This document shows, piece after piece, positions 36,281 to 45,761 of a stretch of 64,000 nt of DNA; the first letter of the stretch is position 1; the number at the start of each line of letters is the position of its first letter. The stretch is from Gammaproteobacteria bacterium (GTDB lineage: Bacteria > Pseudomonadota > Gammaproteobacteria > Xanthomonadales > Wenzhouxiangellaceae), in the NCBI GenBank assembly GCA_018819105.1, contig JAHJQV010000004.1:1-64000 (forward strand). The letters are read 5' to 3'. Both the position numbers and the translations under genes were made by a program. The notes beneath the pieces are model-generated. The model made no database searches. It was not told the DNA's origin and worked only from the letters and a program-made list of their open reading frames with translations.

Positions 36281-37623
36281 ACCGGGAGGTGCGCCTGCAC
36301 CTGGAAGCGGGCTTTCAGGTGCTGTGGATCGAAGGGGAAATTTCCAATCTGGCGCGACCGGCATCCGGTCACATCTACTTTTCCCTGAAAGACGACAAGG
36401 CGCAGATTCGCTGCGCCATGTTCCGGCCCAGGGCGGCCTATGTCAGTGCCGACCTGGACAATGGCAAACAGGTGCTGGTGCGCGCACGCATCAGCCTGTA
36501 TGAGCCGCGTGGCGAATACCAGCTCATTGTTGACAGCATTGAGGCTGCGGGTGAGGGCCTGCTCAGGCAACAGTTCGAGGCGCTGAAAAAGCAGCTCGAC
36601 AGCGAGGGGCTGTTCGCCGCAGAGCGCAAACAGCCGCTGCCGGCCATGGCCACCCGCATCGCCATCGTGACCTCCAGCAGTGGCGCGGTGATTCGCGATT
36701 TTCTGCATGTGCTGGAGCGGCGCTGGCCGCTGGCCAGCGTACGCCTGTATGCCAGCGCAGTACAGGGCGAGCAGGCCCCGGCCGAGCTGCTGCAGGCGTT
36801 GCAGCAGGCCGATCAGTCAGGCTGGGCACAGGTGCTGGTGCTGGCGCGTGGCGGCGGTTCGCTGGAAGACCTGATGGCATTCAACGACGAAACGCTGGCG
36901 CGCGCGATCGCTGCCTGCCACACCCCGGTGGTATCGGCCATCGGCCATGAAACCGACTTCACCATCGCCGACTTTGTGGCCGATCTGCGCGCCCCCACTC
37001 CCTCGGCCGCTGCAGAGCTGATCAGCCCTGACCAGTTCAGCATTCGCGAACGCATCGGCGCCCGGCAACGGCGCCTGCAGCAGCAGTTTACCTGGATCCT
37101 GGGACACGCCAGCCAACGCCTGGATCATGCCCTGTTGCGGCTTGCGGCACAGCGTCCGGAGCGACAACTGCAGCGTCAGCAGCAGGATCTGCAGCGCCTG
37201 CAGGATCGCCTGCAGCGACCGCTGCAAGCAGGGTTCAGCAACTGGCAGCGTCAGCTGCAGCAGTTGCAGCAGCGCCTGCACAAGCTGCCACTTTCACAGC
37301 GTCAGCAACAGTCACAAACGCATCTGCATGGCCTCAACCGGCGGCTACAGGCGGCCTTGCAGCAGCAACTGAACCAGCAGCAGTTGCGCCTGCAGCAGCA
37401 GCAGCGCACGCTGCAGGCGATGGGACCACAGGCCGTGCTGCAACGCGGTTACGCACTGGTGTTCAGCAGCGACAGCGAGCAGGCGCTGTTTCGCCCGGAG
37501 CAATTCGACCAGGCCCGTGCCGTGCGCCTGCAGTTTCATGATTTTGCCGTCGCCGCCGACACCAGGGCACGCCCGCCGGGGCCGCCACATGACCAGGATT
37601 CCGAGCCAGACACAGCATCTTGA
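36229..37623 (+). CDS. xseA: exodeoxyribonuclease VII large subunit
   Basis: 464 residues from GTG 36229. The N-terminal OB-fold starts V-Y-T-P-S-E-L-N-R-E-V and has W-I-E-G-E-I-S-N-L. The catalytic core includes R-G-G-G-S-L-E-D-L and G-H-E-T-D-F-T-I-A-D-F-V-A-D. From about 280 to 410 the protein is a long glutamine-rich coiled coil. It degrades single-stranded DNA with XseB, whose gene is not here. The coding start lies within the end of the GT4 gene. Confidence 0.95.
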   Translation: MASSEFPSRTVYTPSELNREVRLHLEAGFQVLWIEGEISNLARPASGHIYFSLKDDKAQIRCAMFRPRAAYVSADLDNGKQVLVRARISLYEPRGEYQLIVDSIEAAGEGLLRQQFEALKKQLDSEGLFAAERKQPLPAMATRIAIVTSSSGAVIRDFLHVLERRWPLASVRLYASAVQGEQAPAELLQALQQADQSGWAQVLVLARGGGSLEDLMAFNDETLARAIAACHTPVVSAIGHETDFTIADFVADLRAPTPSAAAELISPDQFSIRERIGARQRRLQQQFTWILGHASQRLDHALLRLAAQRPERQLQRQQQDLQRLQDRLQRPLQAGFSNWQRQLQQLQQRLHKLPLSQRQQQSQTHLHGLNRRLQAALQQQLNQQQLRLQQQQRTLQAMGPQAVLQRGYALVFSSDSEQALFRPEQFDQARAVRLQFHDFAVAADTRARPPGPPHDQDSEPDTAS

Positions 37624-38191
37624 GCAGCTCATCAAGCGCAGCCGTTTCGTCGCGCGGGTGATGCATCTGCCGTCTCCCGAAACCTGCAGCGAACTGCTTG
37701 CGCGCCATCATGACGCATCGGCCAGCCATCACTGCTGGGCCTACAAATGCGGCGCACTGTGCCGCAGCAACGACGACGGTGAACCCGGTGGCAGCGCCGG
37801 CCGCCCGATTCTGGCCGCCATCACCGGGCAGGATTTTGATCAGACACTGGTTGTGGTGCAGCGCTGGTTCGGCGGCATCAAGCTTGGTGTCGGTGGTCTG
37901 GTCAGAGCCTATGGCGGCAGTGCGGCAAAGTGCCTGCATCAAACGCCGTCACAGCCACTGATCTCGATGGCCCGCATGCGGCTGCAATGCCGGCATGAAC
38001 ACATCGGCATCGTCCATGCCGCCTGTCAGGCGCACCAGGCCAATGTGCTGAGCGAGGACTGGCTGGCCGATCAGGTAAACATTGAGGTGGAACTGCCGAG
38101 AGCGCAATGCGCCACCCTGTCGCAACAGCTGTGCGATGCCAGCAGCGGACTGATACAGATCGGCGCCGGGGCTGCCCCGTCCGCTGGCTGA
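37589..38191 (+). CDS. yigZ: YigZ/IMPACT-family protein
   Basis: 200 residues from ATG 37589, overlapping the end of xseA by 35 bases. D-D-G-E-P-G-G-S-A-G-R-P-I and V-V-V-Q-R-W-F-G-G-I-K-L-G-V-G-G-L are the conserved UPF0029 N-terminal blocks. A C-terminal domain of EF-G IV-like fold follows from about 130. Function in bacteria is not settled; relatives bind nucleic acids or affect translation. Confidence 0.9.
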   Translation: MTRIPSQTQHLEQLIKRSRFVARVMHLPSPETCSELLARHHDASASHHCWAYKCGALCRSNDDGEPGGSAGRPILAAITGQDFDQTLVVVQRWFGGIKLGVGGLVRAYGGSAAKCLHQTPSQPLISMARMRLQCRHEHIGIVHAACQAHQANVLSEDWLADQVNIEVELPRAQCATLSQQLCDASSGLIQIGAGAAPSAG

Positions 38192-38195
38192 ACAG

Positions 38196-38867
38196 TTACT
38201 GACTTGAACCGACCCCGGCAGCGGCGGAAGCTTCTGCGGCCGCATAGCGGGAACGCAGGATATTGATGCGCCGGAGGTATTCGGTGGTTTCCGCAAACGG
38301 TGGCACACCACCATACTGTTGCACCGCCGTCGGTCCGGCATTGTAGGCGGCCAGGGCCAGCTGCTGATCCTGATCGAATGCCTCCAGCAACTCCGCGAGA
38401 TAGCGCGTGCCGGCAGCAAGATTCTGCGCCGGATCATAGGGATCGCTGACCTCCAGCATGCGTGCCGTGGCCGGCATCAGCTGCATCAGCCCCTGTGCAC
38501 CAACCGGTGATGTGGCATCGACGCGAAACCCGGATTCGGCATGGATCAGCGCCCGCAGCAGGGCAGCATCAATGTCATATTGCTCGCTCAGGGCATTGAT
38601 GCTGCTGGCATGGCTGTGCCGATCCAGCGCCACCGTGTGCCAGTCGATGGCGCGCTTGCAGGTGCCGTAGCAACCGATCACCTTCAGCGTGTAGCGATTG
38701 CCGGCGGGCTTGATGTTGGTGTAGTTGACGATGCCGTTTTCGTCGGTGTACTTGTACACCTGTGCCGCACCTGGCTGCGACCACAGCCCCAAAAGCAGCC
38801 ATAAGCCAGGCCACAGGCTGGCAATCCATCTCCGACAAGGCTGCTGGGCTGTTACCAATACCTGCAC
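38196..38867 (-). CDS. soluble lytic transglycosylase (SLT) with DUF4124 N-terminus
   Basis: 223 residues if read from the GTG at 38867. After the signal sequence comes a DUF4124-like segment, V-Y-K-Y-T-D-E-N-G-I-V-N-Y-T. The SLT domain has the catalytic glutamate in H-A-E-S-G-F-R, then G-A-Q-G-L-M-Q-L-M-P-A-T-A and A-A-Y-N-A-G-P. It cleaves peptidoglycan glycan strands in the periplasm. The first codons, including the start, lie inside the end of a MITE-like insertion (38853-39118), so the native start may have been lost or replaced. Confidence 0.88.
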   Translation of the reverse strand: MQVLVTAQQPCRRWIASLWPGLWLLLGLWSQPGAAQVYKYTDENGIVNYTNIKPAGNRYTLKVIGCYGTCKRAIDWHTVALDRHSHASSINALSEQYDIDAALLRALIHAESGFRVDATSPVGAQGLMQLMPATARMLEVSDPYDPAQNLAAGTRYLAELLEAFDQDQQLALAAYNAGPTAVQQYGGVPPFAETTEYLRRINILRSRYAAAEASAAAGVGSSQ

Positions 38868-39118
38868 AAGTATTGCCTCACTCAGGGCTACGGACGGATT
38901 CGCCTGCCAGGCAAAGTGGCGAAGGCATAGTCATTCTACATCGAGCCGCTTTAACACCGCAGGCGGATGCGTCCGTCGCCCCCAGCGGGCATGCCTCACG
39001 GCGTGCGTGGTCTGCGTTCTCGCTGCTTGCAGTAGTCCTGCTACAGCTGCGCAGCGACGCCTTGCCACACACGCCGTGAGACAAGCTGAATGTGGTAATA
39101 CTTGTGCAGGTATTAGTA
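38853..39118. mobile_element. 266-bp MITE-like element, copy 1
   Basis: The ends TACCAATACCTGCACAAG (from 38853) and CTTGTGCAGGTATTAGTA (to 39118) are inverted repeats of 22 bases with one mismatch. There is no transposase inside. The whole sequence recurs at 62892-63157 with 5 mismatches in 266. It is non-autonomous and needs a transposase from elsewhere. A flanking target duplication is not obvious. Confidence 0.9.
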
Positions 39119-39249
39119 TATGCATGTCTTCATTATGCCAGATGGCGCTGCCAAGTCGACATTCTGTTAGCATAGTGGGTGGTGGTCTGAGCGCCGCCAC
39201 AACACCCATTGACCTGAACCACTTGCCTGAACCACTGCCGGATTCCATC

Positions 39250-41226
39250 ATGTCAAACACCGTTATCGTCGCCCCAGTTCATCGCCTGCATGCCACACAC
39301 ATTCTGCTGGCCAGATCAACGCGCACGCTTGGCATGCTGCTGACTGTGCTGGCCCTGCTGTTGACAGGCTGCCAGCAAGGCGCGGATGCACCATCGGATG
39401 CCGTCGGCGATGAAGCAGCCGACACAGCCCGGAAACCTGCTGCCGAGGCAGCGGCAGAACCGGATCAGCCAGCCTCCGGGGAGGCGGACACGGCAGCCAG
39501 CAAACTTAACGCCATGTATGCCGGGTTTGATCAGGACATGATGGCGCTGAACCCGGTCAGAGCCACTTTTCGCGGCATTGACGGCTACAACGATCGCTGG
39601 GCCAATTCACTGGGCAGCGAGCATCGCCAGCGCGAACGGGCACTGCATGAGCAATACCTGCAGCAAGCCCGCGATCTCGGTGCCGATGCGCTGGCCAGTG
39701 GCGAACTCAGCGGGCAGGATCTGCTCAGTTACCAGATGTTTACCAGCGACCGCGAGATGGATCTGCGCGGCATGGCCTACCCCGATTATCTGATGCCGGT
39801 GAACCAATTCCGCAATCCGGTCAACTTCTTTGTCCAGCTGGGCAGCGGCAACAACGCACAGCCGTTCAAGACCGCTGAGGATTACCGCAACTTCATCCGT
39901 CGCGCTGAGGATTTCAGCGTGTTCATCGAGCAGGCCATCAGCAACATGCGCGACGGCATGGCACAGGGCTATACCCAGCCACGCGCGCTGATGGTCAAGG
40001 TGCTGCCACAACTGGCTGCACATCTGGTCGATGACGTTGAATCCAGCCTGTTCTACAATCCTCTGCGCAGCCTGCCAGAGGGTCTGGATGCAACAGAACG
40101 CGAACAGCTGATCGCCGACTACAGCGCCATGATCAGCGACACGCTGATCCCGTGCATCCGCAGCCTGCACGATTTCATCGAGCGTGAATACCTGCCGGCA
40201 GCACGCGAAACCGCCGGCATGAACCATCTGCCCGATGGCGATGAGTGGTATGCCTATCTGGTTGAACGCACCACCACCACCGATCTGACCCCCGATCGCA
40301 TCCACCAGATCGGGCTGGCAGAAGTGGCCCGAATTCACGCAGAAATTCGTGATGTCATGGAGCAAACCGGATTCGACGGCGACATGCAGGCGTTTTTCGA
40401 GTTCACCAAAAACGATCCGCAGTTCCAGTTTGAATCGCGTGAGGCCATGCTGGCGGCCTACAACAGTCTGCTCGAAGAAGTCGATGCCGCCGCCGACAAA
40501 CTGTTCAAGCTGAAACCGGCAGCCGCTTTTGAAATCCGTCCGGTCGAGGCGTACCGCGAGCAGAGTGCTTCTGCCGGCTCCTACCAGCGGCCTGCTGCCG
40601 ACGGCTCGCGTCCAGGCATTTTTTATCTGAACACCTACGATCTCAGTGCCCGTCCGAGCTGGGGCATGACCACGCTGTTTCTGCATGAGGCCATTCCCGG
40701 GCATCACTTCCAGCTGGCCCTGCAGCAGGAACTGCAGGGACTGCCGGCATTCCGCCGTTTTGGTGGCGACACCGCCTATGTCGAGGGTTGGGGCCTGTAT
40801 GCCGAAGCGCTGGGCAAGGAAATGGGCGTGTATGACGATCCCTACCAGTATTACGGCACGCTGACGGCTGAGTTGTGGCGCGCGATCCGCCTGGTGGTCG
40901 ATACCGGCCTGCATCTGAAGGGCTGGAGCCGGGAACAGGTGCTGGAGTACATGTACACCAACGCACCGGTGGCCGAGGCGCGTGCGGTGTCCGAAGCCGA
41001 ACGCTTCATGGCCATCCCATCGCAGGCGCTGGCTTACAAGATCGGGCAGCTGAAGATACAGGAACTGCGCGCCAGAGCCGAAGCCGAACTCGGCGCTGCG
41101 TTTGCTGTGCGCGACTTCCACGCCCTGGTGCTGGGCAGCGGCTCGCTGCCACTGAACATACTCGAACAGCGGGTGAATGACTGGATAAAAAGCCGCCAGA
41201 GCGGCAGCTCCAGTCTCGACAGCTGA
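39250..41226 (+). CDS. DUF885 lipoprotein, putative metallopeptidase
   Basis: 658 residues from ATG 39250. The signal ends L-L-L-T-G-C-Q-Q, a lipobox, followed by a low-complexity acidic Ala/Asp linker to about residue 85. The DUF885 domain has the zinc motif H-E-A-I-P-G-H-H-F-Q near residue 480 and Y-V-E-G-W-G-L-Y-A-E-A-L after it. The family is gluzincin-like, but its substrates are mostly unknown. The stretch before the start, 39119-39249, shows nothing coding. Confidence 0.9.
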   Translation: MSNTVIVAPVHRLHATHILLARSTRTLGMLLTVLALLLTGCQQGADAPSDAVGDEAADTARKPAAEAAAEPDQPASGEADTAASKLNAMYAGFDQDMMALNPVRATFRGIDGYNDRWANSLGSEHRQRERALHEQYLQQARDLGADALASGELSGQDLLSYQMFTSDREMDLRGMAYPDYLMPVNQFRNPVNFFVQLGSGNNAQPFKTAEDYRNFIRRAEDFSVFIEQAISNMRDGMAQGYTQPRALMVKVLPQLAAHLVDDVESSLFYNPLRSLPEGLDATEREQLIADYSAMISDTLIPCIRSLHDFIEREYLPAARETAGMNHLPDGDEWYAYLVERTTTTDLTPDRIHQIGLAEVARIHAEIRDVMEQTGFDGDMQAFFEFTKNDPQFQFESREAMLAAYNSLLEEVDAAADKLFKLKPAAAFEIRPVEAYREQSASAGSYQRPAADGSRPGIFYLNTYDLSARPSWGMTTLFLHEAIPGHHFQLALQQELQGLPAFRRFGGDTAYVEGWGLYAEALGKEMGVYDDPYQYYGTLTAELWRAIRLVVDTGLHLKGWSREQVLEYMYTNAPVAEARAVSEAERFMAIPSQALAYKIGQLKIQELRARAEAELGAAFAVRDFHALVLGSGSLPLNILEQRVNDWIKSRQSGSSSLDS

Positions 41227-41252
41227 GCTGCAACAGCAACCGGTCGCAAGCC

Positions 41253-42713
41253 GTGCAGGCCAGTTTTCTGTTTCATGACTATGAGACCTTCGGCACCAAT
41301 CCGGCGCTGGACCGGGCCTGCCAGTTTGCCGCCGTGCGCACCGATGCCGACTTCAAGCCCAGCGGTGATCCGCTGGTGGTCTATTGTCAGCCCGGTGAGG
41401 AACGCCTGCCGCATCCGCAGGCCTGCCTGATCACCGGCATCACGCCGCAGCTGGCGCAGCGCGAGGGTCTGTGCGAGGCGGACTTCACCGCCGCCATCGA
41501 AGCCGCTGTCAGTGTGCCGCTGACCTGCACGCTGGGCTACAACAACTTCCGCTTTGACGACGAGTTCACCCGCAATCTGCTTTACCGCAATCTGTATGAT
41601 CCCTACACCCATGAATGGAAAAACGGCAACAGCCGGTTTGACCTGATCGACCTCACGCGCATGTTCTCTGCGTTGCGACCCGACGGCATCAACTGGCCGC
41701 AGCATGAGGATGGCACGCCCTCTTACCGGCTGGAGGATCTGGCAGCGGCCAACGCGCTGGAACACGGCCAGGCACACGATGCACTGGCAGATGTGCGGGC
41801 CACCATCGGTCTGGCCCGCCTGCTGGCTCAGGCCAATCCAAAACTGTGGCAATGGGGACTGTCTCTGCGCGACAAGCACAAGGTCGAGCAACTGTTGGCG
41901 ACCCATGAGCTGCTGCTGCACAGCTCTTCGCGTTACCCCGCCAAGCAGCACTGTACGGCGCTGATCACCCCGCTGGCGCGTCACCCTGACATCGCCAGCC
42001 AGATGATTGTCTATGACCTCAGTGTCGATCCACGCCAGTTTGCCGGACTCGACAGCGACCAGCTTGAAGACCTGCTGTTTACCAGCAGCGCTGACCTGCC
42101 CGAGGATTACCAGCGGCTGCCGGTGAAGACCATCAAACTCAACCGGGCACCGATGCTGGCTCCCATCAACACCCTGCCGGATGTATCCGGCAAGACGCCG
42201 GGAACGGATATCGAGGCCGCCCGGCGACACCGTGAGCACCTGCAGGCCGATGCCGCCCTGTCGCGGCGCATTGTGGGCCTGTTTGCACAGCGGCAGTTCC
42301 ATGCTGTCACAGATCCGGACCGGATGATTTATCAGGGCTTTTTTTCCTCGGCAGATCGTGCTCTGCTGCAGCGACTGCGCCAGACCAACTGCCGGGACTG
42401 GCCACACCCACTGCCCGCACACGACGATGAGCGCATCCCCGAAATGCTGTTTCGCTATCGCGCCCGCAACCATCCCGACAGCCTCACGCCAGCGGAGCAG
42501 CAACACTGGCATGAACACTGTCGCCGTACCCTCAGCGACTGCGATCATCTGCCGCTGCAGGACTATCTGCAGCTGCTGCAGCAGCTGCGCCTGGATGCAT
42601 CAACCACCGCCAGTCACGGCGATGCTGCTCTCAGCGTACTGGATCAGCTGCAGGCCTGGGCCCTGCAGCTGGCACGCACGCACGCAATCGATCTCAACCC
42701 GGATTATTCATGA
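41253..42713 (+). CDS. sbcB: exodeoxyribonuclease I
   Basis: 486 residues from GTG 41253. F-H-D-Y-E-T-F-G carries the D-x-E metal site, Y-N-N-F-R-F-D-D-E the second aspartate, and H-D-A-L-A-D-V-R the DEDDh histidine-aspartate motif. The C-terminal domains of ExoI follow. It removes nucleotides from 3' ends of single-stranded DNA. It overlaps the next gene by 4 bases (ATGA). Confidence 0.95.
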   Translation: MQASFLFHDYETFGTNPALDRACQFAAVRTDADFKPSGDPLVVYCQPGEERLPHPQACLITGITPQLAQREGLCEADFTAAIEAAVSVPLTCTLGYNNFRFDDEFTRNLLYRNLYDPYTHEWKNGNSRFDLIDLTRMFSALRPDGINWPQHEDGTPSYRLEDLAAANALEHGQAHDALADVRATIGLARLLAQANPKLWQWGLSLRDKHKVEQLLATHELLLHSSSRYPAKQHCTALITPLARHPDIASQMIVYDLSVDPRQFAGLDSDQLEDLLFTSSADLPEDYQRLPVKTIKLNRAPMLAPINTLPDVSGKTPGTDIEAARRHREHLQADAALSRRIVGLFAQRQFHAVTDPDRMIYQGFFSSADRALLQRLRQTNCRDWPHPLPAHDDERIPEMLFRYRARNHPDSLTPAEQQHWHEHCRRTLSDCDHLPLQDYLQLLQQLRLDASTTASHGDAALSVLDQLQAWALQLARTHAIDLNPDYS

Positions 42714-44830
42714 CCCTGCAAACCCTGGTCGAGCAGACCATCGCCCGTGTGGGCAAGCGCCTGATCGTCGGCACACCGCTGGGCCTGGGCAAACCCAACC
42801 CGGTGCTGAACGCCTTCTACCGCCATGCACAGCAGCATGCCGATGTAGAACTGATCATTTTTACCGCCTTGTCGCTGGCGGTACCGACCGCCGGCAAGGG
42901 GCTGCAGCAACGCTTTCTGGCCCCATTTCTGCAGCGGCATTTCGGTGCCGATTACCCGCATCTGGAGTATCTGCGCGATTTGCAAAAACAGCAATTGCCG
43001 GACAATGTCACGGTGCACGAGTTCTACCTGCAATCCGGCAGCATGCTGCACAATGACACCGCACAGCAGAACTACATCAGCAGCAACTACACCCACGTCG
43101 CCCGCGACATGGACAACATTGGCGTCAATGTCATCTGCCAGATGGTGGCCAGCAATGGCGATGCCGCCAATCCGCGCTACAGCCTGAGCTGCAATCCGGA
43201 TGTCACGCTGGATCTGCTGGACCGGGTGGCCGCGCGGCGCGACCAGGTGGTCACCATCGCCATGGTCAACCCGGGACTGCCGTACATGGCCGGTGATGCC
43301 GAGGTGGGTGCCGACTTTTTCGATCATATCATCGATGATCCGGCGCTGTATCACCTGCCGTTTGCGGTGCCGCGCGGCCCGGTGGGGCTGGCCGAGCACA
43401 TGATCGGGGTTTATGCCAGCACGCTGCTGCGCGATGGCGGCACCCTGCAGATCGGCATCGGCGCACTGGGTGACGCCATCTGTCACGCCGCCATTCTGCG
43501 CCAGCAGCAACCGCAATCCTATCAGCAGTTGCTGCAGGCGCTGAACATCGAGCAGCGCTACGCTGAGCTGCTGCGCGATCACGGCGGCAGCAAACCGTTC
43601 GTGAAAGGACTGTATGCGGCCAGCGAAATGTTCATGGACGGCTTTCTGCACCTGTATGAGGCCGGCATCCTGCGCCGTCAGGTGTACGACGACGTCGGTC
43701 TGCAAACCGTCCTCAACAGCTTTGTCGAAGCATGCCCCGCCAGCGACGTGCTGCTGCAGGCGCTGGCCGCGCATGGCGTCATCAACCATGCCCTGCGACC
43801 GCATGAGCTGGACTGGCTGCAGCATTGGGGGCTGCTGCATGTCGAGACCAGCCTCAACGATGAATACCTGAACCGGGGTGATCACAGCACCCCGGCGCTG
43901 ATCGATCAGGAACGCGATTTCAGTGACCGCATCAGCCCGTTTCTTGGTCCCGGCCTGCGCCATGGCAAACTGCTGCACGCTGCCTTCTTCCTCGGCTCAA
44001 AGTGGTTTTACACCAGCCTGCAGGAGATGCCGGACAGCGAGCGGGCAAAGTTCATGATGACGCGCGTATCACGCATCAACCAGCTGTACGGCGGCGAGGA
44101 GCTGGATCGTGTGCAACGACACCGGGCGCGCTTCGTCAACACCTGCATGAAAATGACCCTGCTTGGGGCAGCGGTATCGGATCAGCTCGCCGATGCCCGC
44201 CTGGTCAGCGGCGTTGGCGGTCAGTACAATTTCGTCGCCATGGGCCACGCGCTGGATGAATCGCGCTCCATTCTCATGTTGCGCAGCGTGCGCGAAGCCA
44301 TGAGCGGACTGGAAAGCAATATCGTCTGGGAGTATCCGCAACAGACCATACCTCGGCATCTGCGCGACATCGTCATCACCGAGTACGGCATTGCCGATCT
44401 GCGCGGTCAGCATGATGCCGAATGCATCAAGCGCATGATCTGCATCGCCGACAGCCGTTTCCAGCAGGCGCTGCGACAGCAGGCGATCGCTGCCGGCAAA
44501 CTGGAAGCGATCTGGCAGGTACCTGCAGAATGTGGACACAATACACCTGCAGGACTGCAGCAGCGGCTGTCAGCGGAACTTGCTGCCAGCTTGCCACGCT
44601 GGCCGTTCGGCAGCGATCTGGACAGCGATGAGCTGGCGCTGGCGGCGGCGTTGAAATGGTTGCAGCGACAGCCGAAATGGAAGCTGCCATGGCTGGCGCT
44701 GCTAACCACGCCGGAGGTACAGCGACAATCACAACGGTTGCAAAGAATGCAGATGGAAACCGTCAAAGGGTTCAAAAACCGGCTGGAAAAACGGCTTTTG
44801 CGGCGCGCGCTCTATCAGCAAAAAAATTGA
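42710..44830 (+). CDS. acetyl-CoA hydrolase/transferase-family protein
   Basis: 706 residues, larger than the usual 430-550 because of an extended N-terminal domain and a loop around 270-330. L-Q-I-G-I-G-A-L-G-D-A near residue 247 and the C-terminal G-V-G-G-Q-Y-N-F-V-A-M-G block (about 500-512) are the CoA-transferase signatures; I-V-I-T-E-Y-G-I-A-D-L-R-G is also conserved. It probably moves or hydrolyses acyl-CoA thioesters. Coupling to sbcB by a 4-base overlap looks fortuitous for function. Confidence 0.85.
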   Translation: MTLQTLVEQTIARVGKRLIVGTPLGLGKPNPVLNAFYRHAQQHADVELIIFTALSLAVPTAGKGLQQRFLAPFLQRHFGADYPHLEYLRDLQKQQLPDNVTVHEFYLQSGSMLHNDTAQQNYISSNYTHVARDMDNIGVNVICQMVASNGDAANPRYSLSCNPDVTLDLLDRVAARRDQVVTIAMVNPGLPYMAGDAEVGADFFDHIIDDPALYHLPFAVPRGPVGLAEHMIGVYASTLLRDGGTLQIGIGALGDAICHAAILRQQQPQSYQQLLQALNIEQRYAELLRDHGGSKPFVKGLYAASEMFMDGFLHLYEAGILRRQVYDDVGLQTVLNSFVEACPASDVLLQALAAHGVINHALRPHELDWLQHWGLLHVETSLNDEYLNRGDHSTPALIDQERDFSDRISPFLGPGLRHGKLLHAAFFLGSKWFYTSLQEMPDSERAKFMMTRVSRINQLYGGEELDRVQRHRARFVNTCMKMTLLGAAVSDQLADARLVSGVGGQYNFVAMGHALDESRSILMLRSVREAMSGLESNIVWEYPQQTIPRHLRDIVITEYGIADLRGQHDAECIKRMICIADSRFQQALRQQAIAAGKLEAIWQVPAECGHNTPAGLQQRLSAELAASLPRWPFGSDLDSDELALAAALKWLQRQPKWKLPWLALLTTPEVQRQSQRLQRMQMETVKGFKNRLEKRLLRRALYQQKN

Positions 44831-45256
44831 CAGTCAAGCTTTTTCTGCTTAAACACAGAATATTTACTCACAAGCAGCGCCAGCGCTTGTATGACAGTCA
44901 AGTTACAAAATTTTTATCTTTTGCTTTCTCAATTAGTTGTCATAAAATCATGATTTAATTGATTTTATTGCAATGTGATCAATTTTTAGCCAATCTGCAC
45001 GCAGTCAATGGCAACTTGGCTGCCGGCATTTCATACACAGACTTATCCACAGCCTTTGTGGATAATTGCCCGCAAAAATCATACATCTGCAACCGGCTTT
45101 TTCCTACAAACCGCCAGGCGATCTGCTGATGGTGACGACGCGGCTCAGATTCTAATCTGTACTCACGCCAATCAAGGCGGGGAGCCAGATCAGCCGCAAC
45201 GCTGTATCAGGCGGACATTTCAATCATCGGGACCAATGTTCCCCAGGAGTACCATC
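44831..45256. other. 426-bp intergenic region with AT-rich tract
   Basis: Bases 44850-44995 are very AT-rich compared with the window. TGACAGTCAAG is repeated at 44828-44838 and 44892-44902. DnaA-box-like sites follow at 45031-45065. The promoter of the comEA-like gene must lie in the right half. I see no RNA gene. Confidence 0.55.
45031..45065. promoter_or_regulatory. cluster of DnaA-box-like sites
   Basis: TTATCCACA (45043-45051) and TGTGGATAA (45057-45065) are exact DnaA boxes in inverted orientation, 5 bases apart. TCATACACA (45031-45039) is a one-mismatch box 12 bases before the first. They border a ~150-base AT-rich tract. They might mark a DnaA-regulated promoter, a titration site or an origin; dnaA and dnaN are not in the window. 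The inverted pair can also form a hairpin. Confidence 0.5.
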
Positions 45257-45541
45257 ATGTTGCAGACCATCAGAAACATCACCGCCATCACCGTTTTGCT
45301 GTGTGCCCTGATCAGCGGCATCACACTGGCCGCAGAACCGGTCAACATCAACCAGGCCTCGGCTGAGGAAATCGCGCTGAATGTGAAAGGCATCGGCAGC
45401 AGCAAAGCAGCGGCGATTGTCGCCTACCGCGATCAGAACGGACCGTTCACCCACGTCGATGAACTGGTCAATGTGAAAGGCATCGGCCTGGCCACGGTGG
45501 ACAAGAACCGTGACCTGCTGCGGGTCAGCGATCAGCAGTAA
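45257..45541 (+). CDS. ComEA-like helix-hairpin-helix DNA-binding protein
   Basis: 94 residues from ATG 45257, with CAGGAG at 45244-45249. A signal peptide (A-L-I-S-G-I-T-L-A-A) is followed by V-N-I-N-Q-A-S-A-E-E-I and two K-G-I-G hairpins, the ComEA helix-hairpin-helix pair. Such proteins bind DNA in the periplasm during uptake, though short ones like this are widespread and not all serve competence. A strong terminator follows. Confidence 0.9.
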   Translation: MLQTIRNITAITVLLCALISGITLAAEPVNINQASAEEIALNVKGIGSSKAAAIVAYRDQNGPFTHVDELVNVKGIGLATVDKNRDLLRVSDQQ

Positions 45542-45639
45542 GCGGATCACAGACTGTCGGTATACCGGCAAAATCTGATCCGCCAAGCCAGGACAACTGA
45601 CACTGCGAACAATAACAACAACATTCCGGGGGGCCGGAT

Positions 45640-45668
45640 CCGCCTGCAGTCTCTGCAGGCGGTTTTTT
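45640..45668 (+). terminator. intrinsic terminator after the comEA-like gene
   Basis: CCGCCTGCAG (45640-45649) pairs perfectly with CTGCAGGCGG (45653-45662) across a 3-base loop and is followed by six T. Confidence 0.93.
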
Positions 45669-45761
45669 ATGTTTTAGTGGGTTGCAGGCCTGTCTGGCCA
45701 TTCTCCCGCTGCAATGATTACTGCGACGATCAACGCAAGCATGCCGGGAGCGACAAGGATC

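Noticed and set aside
38725-39249. Upstream extension of the DUF885 frame through the MITE
   Set aside because: It reads through a mobile element also present elsewhere and lies before a proper lipoprotein signal at ATG 39250.
44828-44902. Repeated TGACAGTCAAG as a Pho box
   Set aside because: The copies are 64 bases apart, not in an 11-base register.
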